Shown in pieces: positions 35,421 to 43,955 of a stretch of DNA of 64,000 bases. Origin of the DNA: Planctomycetota bacterium (lineage in GTDB: Bacteria; Planctomycetota; JAJSAM01); NCBI GenBank assembly GCA_024274785.1, contig JAJSAM010000052.1, forward strand, positions 62,001-126,000, given 5' to 3'. A program made the position numbers and the translations under genes. The notes beneath the pieces were generated by a model. That model worked only from the letters and a program-made list of their open reading frames with translations, did not search any database and was not told where the DNA came from. The stretch's first letter is position 1, and each line of letters starts with the position of its first letter.

Positions 35421-36673
35421 CGCCCGTCCCCCGTTTTCCTGTCTCCGGGCTTCCTGTCTCCGGGCTTCTTCGCGCCGCCCTGCGGGATGACCGACATGCC
35501 TGGCATCAGCTTCTCGTTGCCGGTGGTGATCACCGGCACCCCCGGCGCCAGGCCTGGGCCGGTCACGGCGATTCGGTCACGTGTCGTTCCTCCGGTTGCC
35601 ACCCGGATCGCCACGGCGGTAGGCATCCCCTTGCCTTCCGGGGCCTTGATCGTGAACACCATCGTGCCTGATGGTCCGAGCACGATGGCGTCCTTCGGCA
35701 CGGTGAGCGATTCGACTCCCTCGCCGCTCCGGATCTCGACCCGCGCGAACATTCCCGCGAGCAGCGCTCCGTCGGGATTCGCAACCTCGACCAGCACCGG
35801 GAACGCCCGGCTTCGCGCCGCCGCCTCCGGAACCAGGTAGCGGATCTTCCCACTGAAGAGTCGGCCGGGGTGCGCATCCACGCGAACGTCGACCGGGTCA
35901 CCGATGGCCAGGCCGGCGACGACTTTCTCATTCACGCCGACGCGCACCAGCACCGGATCGAGCGTCAGGATTTCGACGAGCGGTTCGCCGGGCGTGACCC
36001 AGCTTCCGACCTCGGTCAACCGCCGGGAGACCCGGCCGTTCGCCGGCGAGACGATCTTCGTCTTCTCGATCGAGTCCTTCACGCGGGAGAGCCGTGCCCT
36101 CGCCCGGCGCACCTCCGCCTGCCGCGCCTTGGACTCGGGGGCGTTGCCGCGCTTAGCCAGTTCGTGGTCCTCCCGGGCGCGATCGAACCGGTAGCGCGCG
36201 GCGATGGCATCCGCTTCCGCCCGGTCGAGGTCGGCCTTGTTGATGACCTGCTTCCTGTAGAGCTCCTCGGAGCGCGTCATCTCCCTCTCCGCCCGATCCT
36301 TCTGGGCTCGCAACTCCTCCATGGTGGCGAGCGAGTTCCTGACCGAGGTCTCCGCTTCCGCCTCGGCTCGGGCGAGCAGCGCCTCCGCTTCGGACAGGTC
36401 GATCAGGAGGGCGGTGCGTTTCAACTCACAGACCACGGTCTTTCCGGCGACGACCACGTCGCCCTCGCGGAGAGGGTACTTCTCCACCAGGCCGGCGGTT
36501 TCGGCGGAGAGGGTCGTGCGCAACCACGGTTCGACGGTGGCGACGCCGGTGATCGTGCCCTGGACTTTTTCGGTCGTCACCGTCCCGAGGATGACGCCCA
36601 CCGGGGGCATGCCCTGGGCCAGGGCCAGACTGCCGAGGGCAACCAGAACGAGAGCTGTTTTCAGATGTTTCAC
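35417..36673 (-). CDS. RND efflux periplasmic adaptor (second system)
   Basis: The 418-residue protein starts with GTG (MKHLKTALVLVALGSLALAQ) with GGAG eight bases upstream; the 36 residues further upstream in frame are not credible. It has a signal peptide, a lipoyl half in TTLSAETAGLVEKYPLREGD, a long alpha-helical hairpin (about 85-165, EAEALLARAEAEAETS...), a second lipoyl half (KTKIVSPANGRVSRRLTEVG) and the beta-barrel domain. The C-terminus ends in a short basic repeat (KKPGDRKPGDRKTGDGR), encoded by two copies of a 15-base unit at about 35436-35465. It overlaps the pump gene. Confidence 0.9.
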   Translation of the reverse strand: MKHLKTALVLVALGSLALAQGMPPVGVILGTVTTEKVQGTITGVATVEPWLRTTLSAETAGLVEKYPLREGDVVVAGKTVVCELKRTALLIDLSEAEALLARAEAEAETSVRNSLATMEELRAQKDRAEREMTRSEELYRKQVINKADLDRAEADAIAARYRFDRAREDHELAKRGNAPESKARQAEVRRARARLSRVKDSIEKTKIVSPANGRVSRRLTEVGSWVTPGEPLVEILTLDPVLVRVGVNEKVVAGLAIGDPVDVRVDAHPGRLFSGKIRYLVPEAAARSRAFPVLVEVANPDGALLAGMFARVEIRSGEGVESLTVPKDAIVLGPSGTMVFTIKAPEGKGMPTAVAIRVATGGTTRDRIAVTGPGLAPGVPVITTGNEKLMPGMSVIPQGGAKKPGDRKPGDRKTGDGR

Positions 36674-36808
36674 GGTGGATCTCCGAAGCGGATCGAACCC
36701 GCCATGATAAGGGTCTTCAGGGAGCTGGCCGTATTTCGGTGGAGGGAGTGTGAGCCCTCTCATCGACCTCTCCCGCGGCATTCCGGCGAGTGCCGGCCGG
36801 CACCGGGT

Positions 36809-37852
36809 TCAGGTCGGCAGAACATGGCGAAGGGCCTTTGCGGCGAGGGAGGAGAGGCCGACGGTGTCGAACTCGCCGGGCGGGAGCAATCGCGCTTCCC
36901 CGGACGGCAGGTCTCCTTCGATTTCGGCTGCGAAGCAGTTCGCGGTGATCTTCCGGTGGGTGATCTGGTGCCGCACGGTTCCGATCAATTCTCCGACGGC
37001 GATGCGCAGGCCGCGGTTCCGCGCCGACCTCTCCACCACCCCCCTGCCATCTTCGCCCGGCAAGACCGTGGCGAAGGGCGGCCCCCAGGTGCCGCAGAGC
37101 AATCCGCCTTCCGGATGGCGGACGAGCAGGACCCGGCCGTCCCGCCCGGCCAGCGCCACCGCGAGAGTGACGGCCTCGGGCGCCTTGCGGGCCGGCAGGG
37201 CCGGGAGCGTCTCCTGCGTGCCGTCCGCCCGGGCCCGGCAGTCCGCGGCGAGCGGGCAGTCGCCGCATTTCGGGCTCTTCGGCGTGCAGACGAGGGCGCC
37301 GAGTTCCATCAAGGCCTGGTTCACCTCGCCCGGAGGTCCGGCCTCCACCGCGGCCCGGGCGAGTTCGCGGACCCGCTTTCTCGCTGCCCCGCGCTTCACG
37401 TTCTCCACGATGCAAAAGCGGCGCGCGATGACCCGTTCCACGTTGCCGTCCACGACCGGCTCCGGTTTTCCGAAGGCGATCGAGAGGATCGCGCCGGCGG
37501 TATACTCCCCGATTCCCGGCAGCGCGCAAAGGGCGGTACGCTCATCCGGTACCTCTCCGCCGTGCCGGGCGACGATCATCTTCGCCGCGGCGTGCAGGTT
37601 CCTGGCGCGGCGGTAGTATCCGAGCCCGGACCACTGCGCCAGCACCTCGGCTTCGGGCTTCCGGGCCATCGTCGCCGGATCGGGGAATCGCTCGAGAAAC
37701 GACTCGAAGCGTGGCGTCACCACGGCCACGCGCGTCTGCTGGAGCATCAGCTCCGAGACGAGGGTCCGCCACGGGGAACAGACTTCACGCCAGGGCAGAT
37801 CCCGGCGTGCCGAGGGGAACCAGTCGAGCAGGGCGCGGACGGTGGCATTCAC
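36809..37852 (-). CDS. mutY: A/G-specific adenine DNA glycosylase MutY
   Basis: The 347-residue base-excision repair enzyme removes adenine mispaired with 8-oxoguanine. Visible residues are catalytic Glu34 (SELMLQQTRV), the helix-hairpin-helix LPGIGEYTAGAI (111-122) with catalytic Asp135 (VVDGNVERV), and the [4Fe-4S] ligands Cys189, Cys196, Cys199 and Cys205 in C-x6-C-x2-C-x5-C spacing. The C-terminal NUDIX-like domain (about 225-347) recognises 8-oxoG. The length matches the family. It stands between the efflux adaptor and the kinase-fold gene on the same strand. Confidence 0.95.
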   Translation of the reverse strand: MNATVRALLDWFPSARRDLPWREVCSPWRTLVSELMLQQTRVAVVTPRFESFLERFPDPATMARKPEAEVLAQWSGLGYYRRARNLHAAAKMIVARHGGEVPDERTALCALPGIGEYTAGAILSIAFGKPEPVVDGNVERVIARRFCIVENVKRGAARKRVRELARAAVEAGPPGEVNQALMELGALVCTPKSPKCGDCPLAADCRARADGTQETLPALPARKAPEAVTLAVALAGRDGRVLLVRHPEGGLLCGTWGPPFATVLPGEDGRGVVERSARNRGLRIAVGELIGTVRHQITHRKITANCFAAEIEGDLPSGEARLLPPGEFDTVGLSSLAAKALRHVLPT

Positions 37853-37876
37853 GGGAAAAGGTGTAACCGCCCCGCG

Positions 37877-39001
37877 TCAACCCCGGAAGAACCGCCAGAT
37901 CCTTTTCCACCAGGGACGCTTCTTTCGCACCAGGACGTGCACTCGCTTCGGTTTCGCTTTCGGGCGGGGCTTCGGGTGGTAGGACTCGACGACCTGCGTG
38001 ATCCGGTCCGGGTCGTTTCCGCCCTTGACTCTCCGCGCGGCGCGCCGGGCCAGGAAGCGATAGGCATGGCGCACGTGGGCGAAGTCGCCGTGGCAGAGGC
38101 CCTCCACGACTTCAGCGACGGGCGGGGACACGTTGCTCGTCTTCAGCAGTCCGGTATCCACCTCTTTCCCGGCGTGCGGGACGATCCCGGTGGCGGCCTC
38201 GAACAGTGTCCGGCCGGCCATGACCGTCTGGATCTCCGCGGTGGGGTGGACCTTCCTCCGGGCTTTCAGATCCTTGAACACCTGGGGGGGCAGGTACGAC
38301 GGCACGTGCGGGAACCGATCCCCCTGGTAGATCCTGTGGACCAGGCTGCCGGCATCCAGGAGCCTGACGATCCGCTCCGGCCGGCCCATGATCCGGAGGT
38401 TTGCCGGTCGCAGGTCCGCGTAGATCAGGTTGCGTTCGTAGAGATCGACGAGGGCCTGCAGCAGCACTACCGCCACCCGGTCGAGACACCGCCTCATGCG
38501 GGCTTGCGGTACGTTGGAACGGTGCATGCGAGCCAGCCAGCGATCGAGGTCCCGGCCGGGGAGCATCTCCATCAGCAGGAGCGGCTCGGGCTCGGCGAAG
38601 GCCCCGCCGCGCGCGGAATCGAGGAGGGGATTCTGGAACTCGAAGTACCCCTTGAACTCGGGGAGGAACTGACTGTCGCTCTCCTTCAGGAAGGTCCCCT
38701 CGACGCGAATAGCGGCTCTCTGTTTCCGAATGACCTTCGAATCCAGATCGATCGGAAGGTGCACCGGATAGAGGGGGATCTTGGCAATCAGCGGGGGAGC
38801 ATCGGGCCTCTTCCTGTCCCGCGTGAGGTAGACGGCGCTCTCGCCACCGACGTTGTAGAGGGTCTCGATCCGGTGACGTCCACCGACCACGACTCCCTTC
38901 ACTCCCAGGAGCGCCTCGACCAGGCCGGGATCACCACGGGCGTGGATGTAGCGAGCGAGGCGTTGCTCGTGGGGGGTGGCGGAGGACTTGGCGGTCGTCA
39001 C
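37877..39001 (-). CDS. Protein kinase-fold (RIO/lipopolysaccharide kinase-like) protein
   Basis: The predicted protein of about 374 residues has an N-lobe-like beginning with VGGESAVYLTRD (Gly loop) and LIAKIPLYP (Lys). ADLRPANLRIMG follows in place of HRDLKPANV, then VRLLDAGSL in place of DFG. This is the pattern of atypical kinases such as RIO, LPS kinases or ABC1. The basic C-terminus (PKPRPKAKPKRVHVLVRKKR) ends in WWKRIWRFF, which may touch the membrane. The start is uncertain: GTG at 39001 has GGAG upstream and precedes the conserved part, but the frame is open to an ATG at 39151. The substrate is unknown. Confidence 0.65.
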   Translation of the reverse strand: MTTAKSSATPHEQRLARYIHARGDPGLVEALLGVKGVVVGGRHRIETLYNVGGESAVYLTRDRKRPDAPPLIAKIPLYPVHLPIDLDSKVIRKQRAAIRVEGTFLKESDSQFLPEFKGYFEFQNPLLDSARGGAFAEPEPLLLMEMLPGRDLDRWLARMHRSNVPQARMRRCLDRVAVVLLQALVDLYERNLIYADLRPANLRIMGRPERIVRLLDAGSLVHRIYQGDRFPHVPSYLPPQVFKDLKARRKVHPTAEIQTVMAGRTLFEAATGIVPHAGKEVDTGLLKTSNVSPPVAEVVEGLCHGDFAHVRHAYRFLARRAARRVKGGNDPDRITQVVESYHPKPRPKAKPKRVHVLVRKKRPWWKRIWRFFRG

Positions 39002-39384
39002 TACTGCGAGGTCTCCAAAGTACGCTCGGACAGCTATGGTGATTCTCCCGCCTGGGCGGAGCCCGAGAGAGAAGAAACTTACAGTCAGAACCCGGCCTGG
39101 GCACGGACCATTTTTTGACCTGCCGCACGCGACACGGCCGCACAAGAACATCTCGGCAGAACTGCACCGTGATCCGTAACTGAAAGCGGGTCCAGAGCTT
39201 CGCTTCGGTCGCCATCCCGGAGGGCGGTCGCCTGTTGCGACTCATGGTCGTGGGGGCGGTCGACCCCGACCACGGCGCCGGCAGCTCTATTGCGGGCCGC
39301 GGGAAGATTCGTTTTTGTGTTTCCCGTGCCTGCTGGGATAGACAGGGATACTCGGGTCGCACCCGCTGGAATACGGATCAAGAG
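39002..39384. other. Divergent intergenic region (kinase-fold and SGNH genes)
   Basis: These 383 bases lie between two divergent genes and may hold both promoters. The minus-strand frame of the kinase-fold gene stays open to 39151, so part of this region could be its N-terminus. The plus-strand frame is open from 39235 but only becomes protein-like at 39385. I found no convincing -35/-10 pair. Confidence 0.5.
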
Positions 39385-40440
39385 ATGCGAAAGACCGTCA
39401 TCCGACTGCTGTGCCTGGTGCCTGCCATCGTGCTCGCGGTGGCCGGATACCGGCTCTATGTGGACCGGCTGAGCCCCTCGGCGCGGGGACGGTCGCTCAG
39501 CAGAAAGGCTTTTGAAGCCACCTTTCTCGAGCGCGGACTCGAGGTTCCGGAGAGTGGGCCCCGGGATGGATTCTGGGGCAGCCGGTTGAGCCGCCCCACG
39601 CCTGATGCGCGTCTCGGCTGGCGGGTCACCGGAGAGCGCGAACCCGGTCTCTTCGAGATGGACGCGGACGGTTGTCAGCACTACCGGCCGGACGGTGAGC
39701 CCGTCGCCCGGATCCTGGTTCTCGGCGGCAGCGTGGCCTGGGGTGCGTACGCCTCCTCGGTCCAAACGGTCTATTTCTCCGTGCTCGGCCGGGCGCTCGA
39801 GCGTGCCGGGCTTCCCGTCGACATCACCGTGCTGGCCGCGGGAGCATGGAAGTCGCACCAGGACGTGCAGGGGTTGATGGTCCGGCTCGCCGCCGGGGAG
39901 TCCTATGACCTCGTGCTGTTCCTGAACGGTTTGAATGATCTCACCGGGGGGCCGACCGCGGACACCCTCTACAACGGCGCGCCGGTTTCGACGCTCCTGA
40001 CCGACGCCTCCTCCGAAGTGGATGAGGAACCGGGGAAGCGTCCGCACCAGGGTGACTTTGCGGAACGGGTCCGGGCCTACCTCGCCAACATGACCCGGGC
40101 CGCGGAGCGTGCCCGGGAGTCCGGCACGCCCCTCCTGATCGCCCTCCAACCGAGCCTGCCGGAGCGGGCGGCGCCTTCCGGGATCGAGCGCACCCTTCTC
40201 GATGGACTTGCGGCGAGTAGCGGGCGGATCGAAGAGTACCGGGCCGCCTACCATTCCCTCCGGCGGGGCCTGGCCGACCTCGCGAAACAGGACGGGGTTG
40301 ATTACGTGGACCTCTCCCGTCTCTTCGCTGACGAGACCGCCACGACTTTTGTGGACACCTGGCACTTTACCGATCCCGGCCACGCTCTGCTCGGCGAACG
40401 GCTGGCGGACGCGCTCGTGCCGATCCTGCGCCGCCGGTAG
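39385..40440 (+). CDS. Exported SGNH/GDSL-like hydrolase
   Basis: The 351-residue protein begins MRKTVIRLLCLVPAIVLAVA, an N-terminal membrane anchor or signal. Catalytic blocks are ILVLGGSVAWGAYA (nucleophile Ser in GGS), an Asn block FLNGLNDL and the C-terminal DTWHFTDPGHALLG (Asp and His). The family removes acyl groups from glycans or lipids in the periplasm. The start at 39385 has GGATCAAGAG upstream. It lies 198 bases before the first giant exported protein and is a candidate partner of it, but there is no overlap. Confidence 0.82.
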   Translation: MRKTVIRLLCLVPAIVLAVAGYRLYVDRLSPSARGRSLSRKAFEATFLERGLEVPESGPRDGFWGSRLSRPTPDARLGWRVTGEREPGLFEMDADGCQHYRPDGEPVARILVLGGSVAWGAYASSVQTVYFSVLGRALERAGLPVDITVLAAGAWKSHQDVQGLMVRLAAGESYDLVLFLNGLNDLTGGPTADTLYNGAPVSTLLTDASSEVDEEPGKRPHQGDFAERVRAYLANMTRAAERARESGTPLLIALQPSLPERAAPSGIERTLLDGLAASSGRIEEYRAAYHSLRRGLADLAKQDGVDYVDLSRLFADETATTFVDTWHFTDPGHALLGERLADALVPILRRR

Positions 40441-40638
40441 GGCCCGCTCACCGTCGTGCGAGCTCCGAGGGGCGGCCGCGGCGCCCTGGGTCGGCACCCT
40501 CTTTCGGCCCCGGCTTTACCAGACTGTGACGTTCACCGGCTCACCTTTGGACGAGAATGAACCATCGAGCCTGGTTTGCGTCTAAGAGCATTATGATGTT
40601 CGCGGTCGCAATCCCGCCACGCACTGAAGGAGCCTTTC

Positions 40639-43600
40639 ATGTTCCGTCACGCCGCGCTGTTCCTGTCCCTTCTCGGGGTGTTGCTCTTCCTCGCCGTCCC
40701 CACCCTCCTGGCCCAGGACGGCGAAGAGCAGCCGCTCGAGGAGAAGCCCCTCGCCGACAAGCCCGCCGCGGACGGCAAGCTCACCGGTGACCAGAAGATC
40801 TACGTGCCCTTCAAGAACCTGAAGGACGTCTTCGAGAAGGAAGGCCAGGGTGTCTTCGTTCCGTTCAAGGAGTTCCAGAGGCTGTGGGAGGCGAACCTGG
40901 ACCAGCGCCCCGTGCCCGCGAAGCCTCCCGTGCCGTGGCTCGTCACCCGGGCGGCCTACGAGGGGGCGGTGGACGGCGACCTGGCCATGGTGACCGCGAA
41001 GATCGAGTTCGAGACCTTCGGGGCGGGGTGGAGCGCCGTGCCGCTCTCCTTCGGCGGAATTGCGCTCGGCACGGCCATGCTCGGTGACCGCCCGGCCACG
41101 CTCGAGCCGGTCAAGGGCGGATACCGCGTGCTGGTGCCGGAAAAGGGCGCCTACGTGCTGACGGTGCAGTTCGTCGCGCCGCTGATCAGGAACGAGTACA
41201 CCCGGACGGTTGCCTTCCAGGTGCCGGCGACCCCGGTCTCGCGTCTGGTCTTTGCGATCCCCGAGGAGGGCGCACGGGTCACCGTCGAACCGAACCTGGC
41301 CACCACGCGGACGGACGCTGGATCCGGCGCGACGAAAGTCATGGCCTATGTCGGCGGCGCCGGGGCGATCAAGCTCTCCTGGAAGCCGAAGCCGGTGACG
41401 GTCAAGACCGGCCCGGCGCTGGTCTTCGCCGACGCGATCGTGACCACCACGGTGGAGGAACTCGCGCTGCGCGTCCGCGCGGAGATGAGCTACCGCATCC
41501 ACCGCGCCCCGCTCGGCGCCCTCCGGCTCGGCATCCCCGCCGGCGCGAAGGTCCTCTTCGTGGAAGGCGAGAACCTTCGCAGTTGGGAGATGGCGGACGG
41601 CGTTCTCTCCGTCGCACTGCACACCCCGGCGAAGAACTCCTACCGGCTGGCGGTGACCCTCGAAGTGAAGCTGCCGGACCAGGGGGCGGTGGCCGTGCCG
41701 GAAATCACCGCGATGGACGTCGCCCGCGAGCAGGGTTTCGTGCTCGTGCGCGCTCCGGCCGACGTGAAGGTCCTGCCGCAGGCCGCCGGTCTGTACCGCA
41801 CCGACTTTGCGGAAGTGCCGAAGAGCCACCGGGCGAAGGACCTCGCGTTCGCCTGGCGCTACCCGGCCCATCCCTTCTCGCTCGAGCTGGATGTGACCCG
41901 GATCGAGCCGCTGGTCGATGTCGCCATCCGGACCCGGGTGGACCTCGACGAGCGCCGCATGAACGTCACCGACTCCTTTGCCTATACCGTGGCCCGGGTG
42001 CCGATCTTCCAGGCGCGGATCGCGATCCCCGCGGACCTGACCGTGACCGATGTCTCCCGGGACGTGGTGGACGTCTGGCGCGTGGTCACCGAAGACGACG
42101 CCCGCTTCCTCGTCCTCGACCTGAAGGGCAGCCGGATCGGACAGTTCAACGTCGTCATCAACAGCAACCGCGCGGTGACGGTGGGAGACGAGGCCACGAC
42201 GATTCCGCTCCGCTTCCTGACTCCGGTCGGCGTGCACCGGGTGAGCGGTCTGATCGGACTCAAGCGCGAAGAGGCCCTGAAGGTTGCGACGAAGGATGCG
42301 GTCGGCCTGGTGTCGGTCGGGGCCGCGTCGTTCGGCGAGGGCGTGGCGATGGCCTGGCAGTTCCGGGAGACCGAGCGGAGCGTGACCCTGTCCGTGACCC
42401 GTCGCGACCCCGAAGTGTCCGCCTTCGTTTCGACGATGCTCCGTGCGGAGCAGAACCGCATCTCGGTCAGGCACCGGATCACCTGGAACGTGAGGTACGC
42501 CGGCGTGGAGGAGTTCGCCTTCACCTTGCCCGCGAAGTGGAAGGACAAGGTCCACCTGATCGGCAACAACATCCGTGAGAAGCCGGTCTCGGACGTCGAA
42601 GCCGAAGAGCCCGGCGAGGGTGAGGAAACCCCGGAGCCCCGGTTCCGCCAGCAGATCATCCTGCAGGGCAAGGTGATGGGGAATTACGTCGTCACCGTGC
42701 AGTACGACCTGCCCTACGAGGGCCTGCAAGTCGGCGAGTCCGAGATGGTCTCGATCCCCGAACTGGTCATCGAAGACGTGGTCCGCGAGCAGGGCATCTT
42801 CGCCGTGTACCGCGACCAGGTGTTGCAGGTCAACTCCAACTCCGACCGCCTGGAACCGATCGACATCCGCGAGCTCCCGGCCGGTGTTGCGCGCAAGGAC
42901 GTCTTCCTGGCCTTCAAGTACCTGACCCACCCCTACGAACTCTCCCTGAACGTCGAGAAGCACGAGTACCTCGAGGTGCTGATGGCGGTGGTGCTGCACC
43001 AGCACCTGATCACCGTCCTGAACGACGAGGGCGCCGGGCGATCCGAGGTCATCCTGACCATGAAGAACAACGGCCTGCAGTTCCTCTCCCTCCTGCTCGA
43101 GCCGGGTGAGGACGGCGATCCGGTACGCCCCGACAGCCTTTCGATCTGGACGCGCGCCCGAAACGGCCGGTTTCAGCGCAAGAGCGAGATCCCGCAGGCC
43201 GGCGCGAACGGAGAGATCCTGGTGAAGATGCCCCCGGGCGCCGGTCCGGAGGACGTGTTCTTCGTGAAGCTCGTCTATCCGCTGAAGCGTGACCTGCCGG
43301 GGATGATCTTCCACGACCAGACCTTCGCCGCGCCGGTGATCCAGGGCGGCGCCGTTCCGGTCCAGGGAACGACCTGGTATGTCTACCCGCCGGTCGAGAC
43401 GAAGATCACCCAGACCGGCGGCAGCCTCGAACTGCTCTCCGGCGGCGACTCCTGGTGGTCCGCGGTCGTCGCATCCTTCCCGGAGATGTTCAACGCGGGA
43501 CGGAACAATTTCAACACCGGCACCGGTTCCCGCCGCGGGCTTCCCCAGGGCATCTCCGAGTTGGCCCCCGCCAACCAGAACCCGATCGTCTTCGGTGGTC

Positions 43601-43953
43601 GCACCATCGACCCCACGGTGCAGGTGACGTTCGCCCACCCGCCGACCTTCGTTTTTCTGAAGGTGCTGGTGCTGCTCGGCACGCTCGCGTTCGGCGTCTT
43701 CGGCCTGCGGCGCGCGAAACGCGGGGCCCGGGTGTTCTTCACGACATTCTGCATCGCCTTCCCGCTGCTGCTGATCCCGATTGCCGCGACCGGCATGGCG
43801 GAGGTGCTGACCGCGCTTCTGATCGGTGGGTTGCTCGCCGGGATGTTCTGGTGCGCGAAGGCGACGTGGCCGTGCTGCATCGGGGCGATCGAGCGATTGC
43901 GTTCGGCGAAGGACGCCGACGCCGAGGGTGGCACCGATCCGGAGGGGGAGTAG
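40639..43953 (+). CDS. Giant exported membrane-anchored protein, module A (unknown family)
   Basis: This 1,104-residue protein has a signal peptide (about residues 1-26, cleavage near LLA-QD). About 950 residues of beta-rich extracytoplasmic sequence follow, with two to three C-terminal transmembrane helices (about 1,005-1,085) and an acidic tail. Residues 55-90 (KIYVPFKNLKDVF, GVFVPFKEFQRLW) form a signature shared with both halves of the next gene. Repeated units end in phrases like VPEITAMDVAREQGFVLVRA and IPELVIEDVVREQGIFAVY. I recognise no enzyme motif and no named domain. The protein probably forms a long chain of beta-sandwiches in the periplasm. It lies 2 bases before its paralogue, whose GGAGGGGG ribosome site overlaps its end, so the two are co-translated. 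Confidence 0.75.
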   Translation: MFRHAALFLSLLGVLLFLAVPTLLAQDGEEQPLEEKPLADKPAADGKLTGDQKIYVPFKNLKDVFEKEGQGVFVPFKEFQRLWEANLDQRPVPAKPPVPWLVTRAAYEGAVDGDLAMVTAKIEFETFGAGWSAVPLSFGGIALGTAMLGDRPATLEPVKGGYRVLVPEKGAYVLTVQFVAPLIRNEYTRTVAFQVPATPVSRLVFAIPEEGARVTVEPNLATTRTDAGSGATKVMAYVGGAGAIKLSWKPKPVTVKTGPALVFADAIVTTTVEELALRVRAEMSYRIHRAPLGALRLGIPAGAKVLFVEGENLRSWEMADGVLSVALHTPAKNSYRLAVTLEVKLPDQGAVAVPEITAMDVAREQGFVLVRAPADVKVLPQAAGLYRTDFAEVPKSHRAKDLAFAWRYPAHPFSLELDVTRIEPLVDVAIRTRVDLDERRMNVTDSFAYTVARVPIFQARIAIPADLTVTDVSRDVVDVWRVVTEDDARFLVLDLKGSRIGQFNVVINSNRAVTVGDEATTIPLRFLTPVGVHRVSGLIGLKREEALKVATKDAVGLVSVGAASFGEGVAMAWQFRETERSVTLSVTRRDPEVSAFVSTMLRAEQNRISVRHRITWNVRYAGVEEFAFTLPAKWKDKVHLIGNNIREKPVSDVEAEEPGEGEETPEPRFRQQIILQGKVMGNYVVTVQYDLPYEGLQVGESEMVSIPELVIEDVVREQGIFAVYRDQVLQVNSNSDRLEPIDIRELPAGVARKDVFLAFKYLTHPYELSLNVEKHEYLEVLMAVVLHQHLITVLNDEGAGRSEVILTMKNNGLQFLSLLLEPGEDGDPVRPDSLSIWTRARNGRFQRKSEIPQAGANGEILVKMPPGAGPEDVFFVKLVYPLKRDLPGMIFHDQTFAAPVIQGGAVPVQGTTWYVYPPVETKITQTGGSLELLSGGDSWWSAVVASFPEMFNAGRNNFNTGTGSRRGLPQGISELAPANQNPIVFGGRTIDPTVQVTFAHPPTFVFLKVLVLLGTLAFGVFGLRRAKRGARVFFTTFCIAFPLLLIPIAATGMAEVLTALLIGGLLAGMFWCAKATWPCCIGAIERLRSAKDADAEGGTDPEGE

Positions 43954-43955
43954 CC

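Noticed and set aside
43455-43955. Upstream in-frame part of the giant fused protein
   Set aside because: It overlaps the end of the preceding gene in another frame; ribosome site and signal peptide place the start at 43956.
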